Source: JAABTL01 sp964465355
GTDB lineage: Bacteria > Deinococcota > Deinococci > Deinococcales > Trueperaceae
Direction: 5' to 3'
DNA: 64,000 nt
Assembly (NCBI GenBank): GCA_964465355.1
Contig: CAYXJZ010000003.1
Span: 21,756 to 85,755 of the forward strand
The translations under genes were made by a program, and so were the position numbers. The notes under the pieces are model-generated. The model saw only the letters and a program-made list of their open reading frames with translations. It was not told where the DNA came from and did not search any database. Shown here piece after piece: positions 7,701 to 17,364 of the stretch (positions are counted from its first letter, which is position 1; each line of letters starts with the position of its first letter).

Positions 7701-8714
7701 TTGGACGCCACCTCCGTCCTTCGCGGCCGCTTCGCGCCCTCCCCCACCGGCGCGCTGCACCTGGGCAACGCTCGCACCGCCCTGCTCGCCTGGCTGTCCG
7801 CCAGGGGGCAGGGCGGTGCCTTCGTCCTGCGGGTGGAGGACCTGGACGGCCCGCGCACGGTGCCGTCTGCTGTGCTGGGCAACCTGGCCGAACTGCGCTG
7901 GCTCGGCCTCGACTGGGACGAGGGGCCAGACGTGGGTGGCCCGCATGCGCCCTACCTGCAGAGCCAGCGGGGGCACCACTACCAAGCCGCGCTCGACCGG
8001 CTGGCGGACGCCGGGCTGCTGGCCGACGACTGGCTCTCCCGCAAGGAGTTGCGCGAGCTGGCCTCGGCGCCCCACGGACCCGCTGGGCCGGTGTACGGCC
8101 CGGCGGAGCGCGAGGCCTCCGCGGCTGCGGCGGGCACCGACGGTGCCTCTGGCGCCGCTCGCCACCCCTCGCTGCGTTTGCGCGCGACCGACGCGCCGGG
8201 CGGTGACCTGCCACTGATCTTCCACGATCGCCGCTTCGGCGCGCAGACCGTCGATCCCCGCAGCGAGGTGGGCGACGTCCTGCTGCGCCGCAGCGACGGC
8301 CTGTGGGCCTACGCCATCGCGGTGGTGGTCGACGACCACCTCATGGGCGTGAACGAGGTGGTCAGGGGTGACGACCTGCTGGCCGCCACTGGCACACAGG
8401 CGGCCATCTACCGCTGCCTTGGCTGGCCGCTGCCTGACTACGTGCATGTGCCCCTCCTGCTCGACGCAGACGGCCAGCGCCTGGCCAAGCGGCGCGGCAG
8501 CGGCACGCTGAGCGCTTACCGCGATGCCGGTGTTGCCCCTGGCAGGCTGGTTGGCGCCTTGGCCTACAGCGCCGGCCTGCTCCCTGAGCTGCGACCCGCC
8601 ACCCCTGCTGAGCTGCTTGGGCTGCTGTCTGCCGAGGGCCTCGCCCTCGAAGGCCTGGCCCCGGCCAGCCGCTGGACAGCCGAACTCGAGGACTGGGTCC
8701 GCGCCGGCCGCTGA
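7701..8714 (+). CDS. gluQ: glutamyl-Q tRNA(Asp) synthetase-like protein
   Basis: A 337-residue shortened glutamyl-tRNA synthetase catalytic core without anticodon-binding domain, as in GluQ-RS (YadB), which glutamylates queuosine in tRNA(Asp). The HIGH-type motif is GALHLGN near 17-23 and the KMSKS-type motif is LAKRRGSGT near 264. The zinc-binding cysteines seen in many GluQ proteins are missing from the inserted domain (about 105-155), which is Ala/Gly-rich. The start is TTG 7701 with little ribosome-binding signal. The trp leader follows after 41 bp. Confidence 0.83.
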   Translation: MDATSVLRGRFAPSPTGALHLGNARTALLAWLSARGQGGAFVLRVEDLDGPRTVPSAVLGNLAELRWLGLDWDEGPDVGGPHAPYLQSQRGHHYQAALDRLADAGLLADDWLSRKELRELASAPHGPAGPVYGPAEREASAAAAGTDGASGAARHPSLRLRATDAPGGDLPLIFHDRRFGAQTVDPRSEVGDVLLRRSDGLWAYAIAVVVDDHLMGVNEVVRGDDLLAATGTQAAIYRCLGWPLPDYVHVPLLLDADGQRLAKRRGSGTLSAYRDAGVAPGRLVGALAYSAGLLPELRPATPAELLGLLSAEGLALEGLAPASRWTAELEDWVRAGR

Positions 8715-8741
8715 GAGCCGCACCACCCCGCGCCTTTACGC

Positions 8742-8747
8742 TAAGAT
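8742..8747 (+). promoter_or_regulatory. -10 element of the trp leader transcript
   Basis: TAAGAT lies eight bases before the leader ATG at 8756, which predicts a leaderless mRNA starting at about the ATG. No -35 match is visible. Confidence 0.5.
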
Positions 8748-8755
8748 CGCCCCAC

Positions 8756-8830
8756 ATGCGTTCCCGTGTGCGCACACCCCGCACCTTCAAGGTCCGCCAT
8801 CAGTTCTGGTGGCCTCGCACGTCGGCCTGA
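8756..8830 (+). CDS. trpL: tryptophan-operon leader peptide
   Basis: A 24-codon open frame directly after a TAAGAT -10 box and 117 bp before trpB. Codons 18 and 19 are tandem tryptophans (TGG TGG at 8807-8812), the classic sensor of trp attenuation. The N-terminal part is Arg-rich (MRSRVRTPRTFKVRH). The Trp codons lie in the 3' arm of an 8-bp hairpin (8796-8803 with 8806-8813, one G-U pair). Stalling at these codons would therefore melt that hairpin. It would be translated from a leaderless mRNA. Confidence 0.75.
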   Translation: MRSRVRTPRTFKVRHQFWWPRTSA

Positions 8831-8946
8831 GTCCGGTGGCGGCCCAGCCGCGACCCGGCGCACCGCCAGGCCAGACCCGACCCCTGACGACCCGCTGTCC
8901 CCGTCCCACCCTTCCCAACCCACGAACCACCCCTGCTGGAGGCGTC
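8831..8946 (+). promoter_or_regulatory. trp attenuator region with C-rich, G-poor segment
   Basis: After the leader stop, alternative stems are possible: GCGGC/GCCGC with a CCA loop (8839-8851), or TGGCGG/CCGCCA (8837-8842 with 8863-8868). No run of T follows, so a standard intrinsic terminator is not evident. Bases 8872-8935 are strongly C-rich and G-poor and look unstructured, as expected of a Rho-loading site. The trpB ribosome-binding site TGGAGG closes the region. Confidence 0.5.
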
Positions 8947-10199
<1,253 letters not shown>

Positions 10200-10203
<4 letters not shown>

Positions 10204-11045
10204 GCGGCCCCGTCGATCAGGCGCTGGAGGGCGCCGCACGTATACGCTCGGCCTTCGATGCGGCCGCCGCAGAGGGCCGGGCGGCCTTCATGCCCTTCAT
10301 GACCGCCGGCTTCCCCGACGCCGAGCGAGCCTTGGCCGCAGGCCTCGCGCTGCTTCGTCACGCCGACCTGATGGAGGTCGGCCTGCCCTTCAGCGATCCA
10401 CTTGGCGATGGTCCCACCATCCAACGCGCCAGCGAGACCGCCTTGGCGGCCGGCGCCAGCACCCGCAGCACCCTTGCCTTGGTCAGCGAGCTGCGGCGGC
10501 ACAGCCAGGTGCCCATCGCCGTCATGACCTACTACAACCCCATCTACACCTACCGAGGCGAGACCGGCGAGGGGGAGGTCGCCTTCGTGCGTGAGGCCGC
10601 CGCAGCCGGTGTTGACGCCTTGATCCTGCCCGACCTGCCGCCTGACGAGGGGCCAGAGCTCATCGAGGCGGCCCGCGAGGTCGGTCTTGGCACGGTGTTC
10701 CTCGTCGCCCCCACCTCCACCGACGCCCGGCTGGCCAGGGTGACGGCCGACTGCCGCGGCTTCGTCTACGCCGTATCGGTCACCGGCGTGACCGGCGTCC
10801 GCGACCACCTGCCCGATGAGCTGGCCGGCCTGGTGCAGCGCACCCGCGTGGCCGGTGGCCTGCCCGTGGCCGTCGGCTTCGGTGTGGCGTCGGCCGACAC
10901 GGCTGCCAAGGTGGCTGCCATGGCCGACGGTGTGGTGGTGGGTTCTGCGCTGGTGGAACGGGTGGCGCGGATGCGCACGCCTGATGACGTGGCCGAGTTG
11001 GAGGCCTTCGCCGCTGAGCTCAAGGCGGCCACCCGCCGGACCTAG
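10200..11045 (+). CDS. trpA: tryptophan synthase alpha chain
   Basis: TIM-barrel subunit that cleaves indole-3-glycerol phosphate to indole and glyceraldehyde 3-phosphate and channels indole to TrpB. It has 281 residues. The catalytic pair is visible in MEVGLPFSDPLGDGP (Glu and the second Asp), and AFMPFMTAGFPD and VTGVTGVR are conserved. It overlaps trpB by ATGA and converges on the RlpA gene with a 19-bp gap. Confidence 0.97.
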
Positions 11046-11064
11046 CCCAGCTGACGGCCGGCTG

Positions 11065-11715
11065 TCACTCGCCGCGAAGCTGGACCACCGGCCCAAGGGC
11101 CAGGTAGAGCTCGGGCGCCACGAAGAGGTCGGCGCCCGAGCCGGGGTCGCCAGGCACGATGCGCACCAACACCGGGTCCGATGTGCGCTCGGAGACCAGC
11201 AGGAGCAGCTGGCCGACCTGATGCCTGGACGAGCGTGCGTCATAGCCATGCAGGTCGGCGGCGACCGCTAGACGGATGGCCCCGGCCATGCTGCCCAACA
11301 CCTCCACCCGCACCTCGGCCACGCCGCTGCCCAGCATGCCGATGGCCTCGGCAGCGCCGCGGGACAGGTCGATGACCCGGCCGGCGATGAAGGGGCCACG
11401 ATCGGTGATCCGGACATCGACGCTGCGGCCGGTCGTCAGATGGGTCACCCTGACCCGGGTGCCGAAAGGCAGGGTGCGATGCGCGGCGGTGAGCTGCTCC
11501 GGGTCGAAGACCTCGCCGCTGGCGGTCCTTCGACCGGCGAAGCCGGGGCCGTACCAAGAGGCGTGCCCTTGGAAGGCGGCGCCAGCCACCACCAGGCCGG
11601 GGGCCTCGGGCGCAAGGGCGGTCGGCGCATCACCACCCTGCGTGACGCTGCTCGGCGCACAGGCGCCCAACAGCCATAGGACCGTCACACAAGCAAGCGC
11701 TGGGGCGGCTTTCAC
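11065..11715 (-). CDS. rlpA: RlpA-like lipoprotein with double-psi beta-barrel
   Basis: A 216-residue protein with a signal peptide ending in the lipobox LLGAC (Cys19), so probably anchored to a membrane. The double-psi beta-barrel domain spans about 50-140: GHASWYGPGFAGRRTASGE, then HRTLPFGTRVRV, then ITDRGPF and VIDLS. This is the pattern of RlpA, a lytic transglycosylase for denuded glycan in some bacteria. The C-terminal 75 residues are not a recognisable SPOR domain. The start is GTG 11715; the signal peptide fits this start. Confidence 0.85.
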   Translation of the reverse strand: MKAAPALACVTVLWLLGACAPSSVTQGGDAPTALAPEAPGLVVAGAAFQGHASWYGPGFAGRRTASGEVFDPEQLTAAHRTLPFGTRVRVTHLTTGRSVDVRITDRGPFIAGRVIDLSRGAAEAIGMLGSGVAEVRVEVLGSMAGAIRLAVAADLHGYDARSSRHQVGQLLLLVSERTSDPVLVRIVPGDPGSGADLFVAPELYLALGPVVQLRGE

Positions 11716-11784
11716 CGCCCCAGAATGCCATCTCGTGTGTTCAGGGGCGTGAGAAGCGCCCCAGGTCCCTCAAGCTCGGGTCCC

Positions 11785-11958
11785 TCAGGCCCAGGTGCGC
11801 CTGGCGAGTTCCTTCTGCGCGAGGACGAAGGCCTCGTAGTCGTCGATGGCTGCGCTGCCGTCGGCGATGACGCTCTCACAGCGTTCGACGATGCCACTCA
11901 GTTCCTCGTCCGACAGGTCACGTAGCGGGTCTGGCTGGCTGAAAGGTTCGTGAAGCAT
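11785..11958 (-). CDS. small acidic protein, 57 aa
   Basis: Starts at ATG 11958, 11 bases after GGAGGT, and contains a DLSDEELSGIVERCES helix followed by a second helix ending KELARRTWA. The composition is acidic and helical, without membrane segment or known motif. The ribosome-binding site and helical periodicity argue for a real gene; the family is unknown to me. Confidence 0.55.
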   Translation of the reverse strand: MLHEPFSQPDPLRDLSDEELSGIVERCESVIADGSAAIDDYEAFVLAQKELARRTWA

Positions 11959-12094
11959 TCTGTCCGTCACCTCCGTAGGCAGGGTGTGGTGGGTCGATGT
12001 GCACGGGGGACGGCCTCGACCCATTGCTTTGCGCTGAACGGAAGGTAGCGCGAGCACTCTAACGGAAACCTCACAGAAGCCGACGGCGAGCCGG

Positions 12095-12100
12095 TAGCAT
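12095..12100 (+). promoter_or_regulatory. -10 element of the tatD gene
   Basis: TAGCAT five bases before GTG 12106. No Shine-Dalgarno sequence is present, so a leaderless message is likely. Confidence 0.5.
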
Positions 12101-12105
12101 GGCCT

Positions 12106-12864
12106 GTGATCGACACGCACTGTCACCTAGACCGCGTCCACGACCTCGGTGAGGCCCTCGAGCACGATCTTGCCGCGATCCTCACGATCGCCACCAGCAG
12201 CGCATCGTGGGCGCAGGTCAGGCCGATCTGCGAGGAGCAGCCGACCGTCTTCGCCGTGGTCGGCCTGCACCCCAACGAGGCCGACCGGCTGACCGAGGAG
12301 CAGGAGGCCATCGCCGATGCGCTGCGCCACCCACGGGTGGTCGGCGTCGGCGAGACCGGCATCGACCTCTACTGGGACAGGGTGCCGCTGAACCTGCAGC
12401 AGCGCAGCTTCGCCTGGCATGCGCAGAAGGCGGCCGAGCACGACCTGCCCCTCGTGCTGCACGTGCGGGACGCCGATGGCGATGAGGCGGCCGCTTCCAT
12501 GGCCACCGTCGACCTCCTGCAGGAGCTGCGCCCACCGAAGGGCGTGCTGCACTGCACCAACGGCCACCCCCAGTTGCTGGAGACAGCCCTCGAGTTGGGT
12601 TGGTACGTGTCCTTCGCTGGCAACCTCAGCTATCCCAAGGCGGTGGCTGTGCGCGAGGCGGCCGTCTGGGTGCCAGAGGAACGCCTGCTGGTGGAGACCG
12701 ACGCCCCCTTCCTCGCGCCCGTCCCCTACCGCGGCAAGAAGAACCTCCCAGCCTACGTGCGCTTCACCGCGACCGAGCTGGCGCGCCTTCGCGGCAGCGA
12801 TCCTCTGGCGCTCGAGGCGACGTTGGACGCCAACGCCATCCGCGCCTTCGGCCTGCCCATCTGA
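12106..12864 (+). CDS. tatD: TatD family metal-dependent DNase/hydrolase
   Basis: A 252-residue TIM-barrel amidohydrolase-type nuclease, probably a 3'-5' exonuclease or D-aminoacyl-related hydrolase of the TatD group. The metal ligands are in the IDTHCHLD N-terminus, GVGETGIDLY, LVLHVRD and ETDAPFLAP. The usual HCFSG motif is replaced by LHCTNGHP. The GTG start puts the metal motif at the very N-terminus, as in homologues. The gene has its own leaderless promoter. Confidence 0.92.
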   Translation: MIDTHCHLDRVHDLGEALEHDLAAILTIATSSASWAQVRPICEEQPTVFAVVGLHPNEADRLTEEQEAIADALRHPRVVGVGETGIDLYWDRVPLNLQQRSFAWHAQKAAEHDLPLVLHVRDADGDEAAASMATVDLLQELRPPKGVLHCTNGHPQLLETALELGWYVSFAGNLSYPKAVAVREAAVWVPEERLLVETDAPFLAPVPYRGKKNLPAYVRFTATELARLRGSDPLALEATLDANAIRAFGLPI

Positions 12865-12889
12865 GACCAAGCGCCGAGCCGGCCGGCTG

Positions 12890-12895
12890 TAGGAT
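12890..12895 (+). promoter_or_regulatory. -10 element upstream of the 85-aa gene and hydrolase
   Basis: TAGGAT seven bases before ATG 12903, without a ribosome-binding site in between. Confidence 0.5.
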
Positions 12896-12902
12896 GCTGA
12901 GC

Positions 12903-13160
12903 ATGATGACGAACGACGTCCCCAGCGGCAACGATCCGCCTGTTACAGGGTTGGGGCTGCTCTTCCTCGAGCACAGCGGTCCCGATGCCAGGCAGCTGCT
13001 GCAGGGATTGGCCGAGACCTACCGGGCCGAAGGCGCGTCGGCCGACCTTTGGCGGTCGTCAGACCAGCAAGAGGTCTGGTTGCTGATCGTGCGAGGCAAC
13101 GAACCCGAGTTGCCTCTTCCGTCTGGCACGCGGCGCTGGCGTTTCGAGGCCGCCTCTTGA
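12903..13160 (+). CDS. hypothetical 85-aa protein
   Basis: Begins at a double ATG after a TAGGAT box. The hydrophobic stretch GLGLLFLEHSG is followed by an amphipathic segment and QQEVWLLIVRG, consistent with a small alpha/beta fold such as a ferredoxin-like domain. I cannot name a family. The stop overlaps the TTG start of the next gene (TTGA), so the two are probably co-translated. Confidence 0.6.
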   Translation: MMTNDVPSGNDPPVTGLGLLFLEHSGPDARQLLQGLAETYRAEGASADLWRSSDQQEVWLLIVRGNEPELPLPSGTRRWRFEAAS

Positions 13161-14146
13161 GCCAGGATCGGGATGGCGACGGTCGCCAGGGCGACCACTT
13201 CGTCGACGAGGCCGCCCATCTTGTGTTGGAGGGCGCCGACCTCTACGTCGAACAGGTCGGTCCACGGGACGCGCCGGTGGTCTACTACCTGCACGGAGGC
13301 CCCGGCTACTCTGCGCATGCCTTCCGCGAGCTCATGGGCGAGGAACTGGAGGACTACCGCATGGTCTACGCCGACCAGCGCGGTGGTGGCCGCAGTTACG
13401 CCGACCAACCCTTCGACCTCGACGTCATGGCCGACGACGTGGCTGCTGTGCTGCGCGGCCTCGACCTTGGCCAGGCCACCCTGCTGGCCCACGGCTTCGG
13501 CGCGATCGTGGCGGTGAGGGCTGCCGGCCGCCACCCCAAGTCGGTGCGCGGGCTGGTCCTGATCAACCCTTGGCTGTCGATGCCGATGCTGGCGCGCGCG
13601 CTGCAGCGCGAAGCCGCCCACCGTTCCGGCCGCGGCGATGAGGCCTTGCCGCCCGAGTCGGCCCTCGCCGAGGCCGATGCGCTCGACCCTCAGGTCCTGG
13701 TCGACGCCGCCTTCTCCTGGGTGGCGCCGAAGACGCTCTTCGACCAGCTGCAGTTCCCCGACCCGACCGCCAGGATGCACCTGGAGCATGCCGACGCCAC
13801 CGCCTTGCTCGGCCCGACGGAGACCGCCGAGCTGGAGGCGCCGTGGGGGCTGCAGGTGGTGGCGGAGTGGGCCGAGTTGCGTCAGCCCGCCGCCGTGCTG
13901 GTCTCCACCCGCGACGGCACCAGCTACCCCGACCAGGCCGAGGCGGCCCTGCAGGCCAGGCCAGACGCCGTCACCGCCCTGCTCGACGGCGGGCATCATC
14001 CCTACGTCGAAGAGGCAGATGACTTCCTGGCCACCCTGCGCCAGGCCCTTGCCCACGCGGGCGCGCAGCTGCGACCAACTGTTCCGGCGGAGCAAACACC
14101 TGCTCCAGCAGAGCAGGCCCCTGCCCCAACTGATCAGGACGACTAG
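13157..14146 (+). CDS. alpha/beta hydrolase fold protein with Ser-to-Gly at the nucleophile position
   Basis: Resembles proline iminopeptidase-type hydrolases: the oxyanion motif HGGPG is at 46-50 and DQRGGGRS follows at 73-80. The nucleophile elbow, normally GxSxG, reads AHGFG at 111-115, so Gly113 takes the place of the serine. A late Asp (STRDG) and His (GGHHPY) remain. It may be inactive as a hydrolase or act in binding. The C-terminal 25 residues are Pro/Ala/Gln-rich. The start is TTG 13157, overlapping the upstream stop; 329 aa. Confidence 0.8.
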   Translation: MSQDRDGDGRQGDHFVDEAAHLVLEGADLYVEQVGPRDAPVVYYLHGGPGYSAHAFRELMGEELEDYRMVYADQRGGGRSYADQPFDLDVMADDVAAVLRGLDLGQATLLAHGFGAIVAVRAAGRHPKSVRGLVLINPWLSMPMLARALQREAAHRSGRGDEALPPESALAEADALDPQVLVDAAFSWVAPKTLFDQLQFPDPTARMHLEHADATALLGPTETAELEAPWGLQVVAEWAELRQPAAVLVSTRDGTSYPDQAEAALQARPDAVTALLDGGHHPYVEEADDFLATLRQALAHAGAQLRPTVPAEQTPAPAEQAPAPTDQDD

Positions 14147-14209
14147 GCAGCTGCCCAGCACCCCTGCTCCGGCGTGAAGGGCTTCTCGGGGAGATCGGAG
14201 ACCCCGTGA

Positions 14210-14215
14210 TAGCAT
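14210..14215 (+). promoter_or_regulatory. -10 element of the yqeG-pilB-pilT group
   Basis: TAGCAT six bases before GTG 14222. This is the only obvious promoter between the hydrolase and the pilus ATPase genes. Confidence 0.5.
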
Positions 14216-14221
14216 CGTCAA

Positions 14222-14716
14222 GTGCTGAGACCTGACCTACAAGTTGCCTCTGTGACGCGCATCCCGTTGGATTGGCTGCGTGCGCGGGGTGTGCGCGGCT
14301 TGCTCGTCGACGCCGATGACACCATCATCGCAGGCGACGATGCCCCTAGCGACGAGGTCACGGGCTGGATCGCGGACCTGCACGCCGCCGGCATCAAGGT
14401 GGCGCTGCTGTCCAACGGCACCCATGGCCGCATCGAGCGTCTGGGCAAGATGTTGGGCATCCCCTACCTCTCGTTGGTGGGCAAGCCCCTTCGTATCGCC
14501 TTCCGCCGTGGCCTGCGAGCCATCGGCACCGAGGCGCCGCAGACCGCCATGGTCGGCGACCAACTGTTCACCGACGTGCTCGGCGCCAACTGCGCCGGCC
14601 TGACATCGGTGCTCGTCAGGCCACTCACCCCGGGTCGCCACCCACACACCCGGGCGATTCGCGTGCTGGAAAGATGGGTACTAGGAGGCGACCGTGACCG
14701 TACTCTCGATCGGTGA
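14222..14716 (+). CDS. YqeG family HAD-type phosphatase
   Basis: A 164-residue class IIIA HAD-superfamily protein. Motif I is VDADDT (29-34) with the nucleophile Asp30, motif II is LLSNGTHG, the Lys motif lies in LVGKPL, and motif IV is VGDQLFTDVLGAN. Substrates of YqeG proteins are mostly unknown; phosphatidylglycerol phosphate has been proposed for related plant and yeast proteins. Its 3' end overlaps pilB by 23 bp. Confidence 0.85.
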   Translation: MLRPDLQVASVTRIPLDWLRARGVRGLLVDADDTIIAGDDAPSDEVTGWIADLHAAGIKVALLSNGTHGRIERLGKMLGIPYLSLVGKPLRIAFRRGLRAIGTEAPQTAMVGDQLFTDVLGANCAGLTSVLVRPLTPGRHPHTRAIRVLERWVLGGDRDRTLDR

Positions 14717-17351
14717 CAAGCGACTCGGCGCCGTCCTCTTGGAACGGGGCTACGTCAACGACGATGCATTGCAGCAGGCCATCAGCCGTCATTCCGAGGT
14801 CGGCGGCCGCCTGGCCGAGGTCCTCGTCCAGATCGGCGTCATCTCGGAGCAGCGCATCGCCCGCGCCGTCGAGGAGTCGATCGGCATCCCGCTTGTCATG
14901 CTGCCGCGGGTCGACGTCATGCCAGAGGCCCTCGCCAAGGTCCCTTCCAACACCGCGTACGAGGTGGGCGCCCTTCCCTTCGCGCTGGACGGCAACCGCC
15001 TGCGGGTGGCCTTCGACGACCCGCTCGACGCCCTCGCGCTCGAAGAGGTGGAGGACGTCAGCGGCTGCGTGGTGGAGCCGTACCAGGCCATGCACAAGGA
15101 GCTGCAGTGGGCGCTGGCCACCTACTACCCCGAGCTGGGGCTGACGCCGCCTTCCGACCTGCAGATCGACACAAGCCAGCGCCTCGGCGCGCTGGCGGTG
15201 GAGCGCGGCGACCTCAGCGCCGATGAGCTGGCCGAGGCCGTCGCCGAGCAGCAGCGCACCGGCGGACTGTTGGGCCGCATCCTCGTGCGCCAGGGCCGCA
15301 TCAGCGAGGACCGCTTGGCGCAGCTGCTGGCCGAGCAGATGGGCCTGCCATACTTGGAGCGATTGGAAGGCCTTCCCTTCGACGAACGGCTGGCCAGCCA
15401 TCTGCTGAGGCTTGACGCGGTGCAGTTCAGCGCCGTGCCGCTGCGCATGGAGGGCGACACGGTGGTGGTGGCGGTGGCCGATCCGCGTCGCATGGCCGAC
15501 GTCGAGGCCATCGTGCAAGCCCAGGTCAGCTTCGTCGCCAGCCCCGACGCCCAGGTGCAGCAGCGCATCGAGCAGATGTACGCCAGCGACAAGGGCCGCT
15601 TGGGCGAGACGCTGCTCATGAACAAGAAGCTCAAGCGCGAACAGTTGCGCAAGGCCTTGGAGGAGCAGGCCAAGCTCGGCAAGGTCAAGCCGCTCGGCGA
15701 GATCCTCATCGACCTTGGCTACGTCACCCAGGGCGACGTGGACGAAGCGCTCAACAAGCAGCGCTCGGGTGGCGGCAGGCTGGAAGACACGCTTGTGCAG
15801 TCGGGCAAGATCTCGCCAGAGATGCTGGCCAAGAGCCTTGCCATGCAGTTGGGCTACGACTACATCGACGAGGGCAACGCCCGCATCGACCCCTTCGTTG
15901 TCTCGCTCGTGCCAGAGCCCACCGTGCGTCGCTACCAGGCCATGCCCATCCGGGTGGAGGGCAACACCCTGGTGGTGGCCATGAAGGACCCGAGGCACGT
16001 CTTCGCGCTGGATGACGTGCGGCTGATCACCGGCAAGGAGATCCAGCCTGCTGTGGCCACCGAGGAGACCCTCGGGCGTCTCATCAACCGCTTCTACCGC
16101 GACGGTGCGGACATGGACGAGCTGGCCAAGGCCGTGCTCGAAGAGGTCGGCGGCCAGACCAGCGTCGAAGAGGACACCAGCGCCATCGACGACAACGCGC
16201 TGGTCAAGGTGGTCAACAACATCATCCGCGAGGCCGTCCTCAACGACATCTCGGACATCCACATCGAGCCGCGGCCCGACAAGGTGGTCGTGCGGGTGCG
16301 CAAGGACGGCAGCCTGCGTGAGTACATGACCATGCCGAAGGCCACGGCCAGCGCCATGGCGGCCCGCATCAAGATCATGGGCGGCCTCAACATCGCCGAG
16401 CGCCGCATGCCGCAGGACGGTCGCGTCCGCTACAAGGACAAGAACGCCGAGGTCGACCTTCGCCTCTCCACCCTGCCCACCGTCTACGGCGAGAAGTGCG
16501 TCATGCGCATCCTGAAGAAGGCGGCATCGATCCCCGAGATCGAGCAGCTCGGCTTCGCCGACCACAACTTCCAGCGTTTCACCGACGTCATCCAGAAGCC
16601 GTACGGCATGTTCCTCATCACCGGGCCGACCGGCTCGGGCAAGTCCTTCACCACCTTCTCCATCCTCAAGCGCATCTCCACCCCGGAGAACAACGTCTCG
16701 ACGGTGGAAGACCCCGTGGAGTACGAGATCCCCGGCATCAACCAGACGCAGGTGAACGTCAAGGCGGGCCTCGACTTCGCCCGTGCGCTGCGCTCCTTCC
16801 TGCGGCAGGATCCCGACATCATCATGGTCGGTGAGATCCGTGACCAAGAGACCGCCAAGATCGCCATGGAGGCCGCGCTCACCGGCCACCTGCTGATCGC
16901 CACGCTGCACACCAACGACGCCGCCGGCGCCGTGGTGCGCCTCGTCGAGATGGGCATCGAGCCCTTCAACGTCTCCGCCTCTCTGATCGGGGTGCTGGCC
17001 CAGCGCCTGGTACGACGGGTGTGCAGGGACTGCCGGGTGGAGTACACCCCCGAGCCCGACGTGCTGCGCCGCTTGGGCCTCTCGGGCGACGAGGTCCGCG
17101 GCAAGATGCTGTACCGCGGGGTCGGGTGTGAGAAATGCGGAGGCAGCGGTTACAACGGGCGCTACGCTATCCATGAGCTTCTCACGGTGGACGATGACAT
17201 CGCATCTGCGATCGTCAAGGAAGCGTCCGCGCTCGAGATCAAGGAGATCGCCGAGAGGAGCGGTATGCGGACGTTGCGCGAGGACGGCGTACTGAAGGCT
17301 TTCGAGGGCATCACGACGCTGGAAGAGGTCCTGGCGAGAACAGCCGACTGA
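14694..17351 (+). CDS. pilB: type IV pilus assembly ATPase PilB/PilF
   Basis: Hexameric motor that powers pilus extension, and DNA uptake in Thermus-type bacteria. At 885 aa it is much longer than proteobacterial PilB because three type II secretion E N-terminal domains are arranged in tandem (about 5-140, 160-290 and 305-450), the architecture of Thermus PilF. The ATPase core has Walker A GPTGSGKS near 644, Walker B DPDIIMVGEIRD near 706, and a tetracysteine zinc site (CRDC near 776 and CEKC near 812). The start is GTG 14694 with AGGAGG. pilT follows after 13 bp. Confidence 0.95.
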   Translation: MTVLSIGDKRLGAVLLERGYVNDDALQQAISRHSEVGGRLAEVLVQIGVISEQRIARAVEESIGIPLVMLPRVDVMPEALAKVPSNTAYEVGALPFALDGNRLRVAFDDPLDALALEEVEDVSGCVVEPYQAMHKELQWALATYYPELGLTPPSDLQIDTSQRLGALAVERGDLSADELAEAVAEQQRTGGLLGRILVRQGRISEDRLAQLLAEQMGLPYLERLEGLPFDERLASHLLRLDAVQFSAVPLRMEGDTVVVAVADPRRMADVEAIVQAQVSFVASPDAQVQQRIEQMYASDKGRLGETLLMNKKLKREQLRKALEEQAKLGKVKPLGEILIDLGYVTQGDVDEALNKQRSGGGRLEDTLVQSGKISPEMLAKSLAMQLGYDYIDEGNARIDPFVVSLVPEPTVRRYQAMPIRVEGNTLVVAMKDPRHVFALDDVRLITGKEIQPAVATEETLGRLINRFYRDGADMDELAKAVLEEVGGQTSVEEDTSAIDDNALVKVVNNIIREAVLNDISDIHIEPRPDKVVVRVRKDGSLREYMTMPKATASAMAARIKIMGGLNIAERRMPQDGRVRYKDKNAEVDLRLSTLPTVYGEKCVMRILKKAASIPEIEQLGFADHNFQRFTDVIQKPYGMFLITGPTGSGKSFTTFSILKRISTPENNVSTVEDPVEYEIPGINQTQVNVKAGLDFARALRSFLRQDPDIIMVGEIRDQETAKIAMEAALTGHLLIATLHTNDAAGAVVRLVEMGIEPFNVSASLIGVLAQRLVRRVCRDCRVEYTPEPDVLRRLGLSGDEVRGKMLYRGVGCEKCGGSGYNGRYAIHELLTVDDDIASAIVKEASALEIKEIAERSGMRTLREDGVLKAFEGITTLEEVLARTAD

Positions 17352-17364
17352 GGAGGCGGTCCAG

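Noticed and set aside
5895..8726. A very long open frame on the minus strand antisense to sucC, sucD and gluQ
   Set aside because: It is a by-product of GC-rich codon use in the real plus-strand genes; its translation is low in complexity and matches no family, while the plus-strand proteins are fully recognisable.
8831..8946. Classical intrinsic terminator in the trp leader
   Set aside because: Stems exist, but none is followed by a T-run; I therefore describe the region as an attenuator of undecided mechanism.
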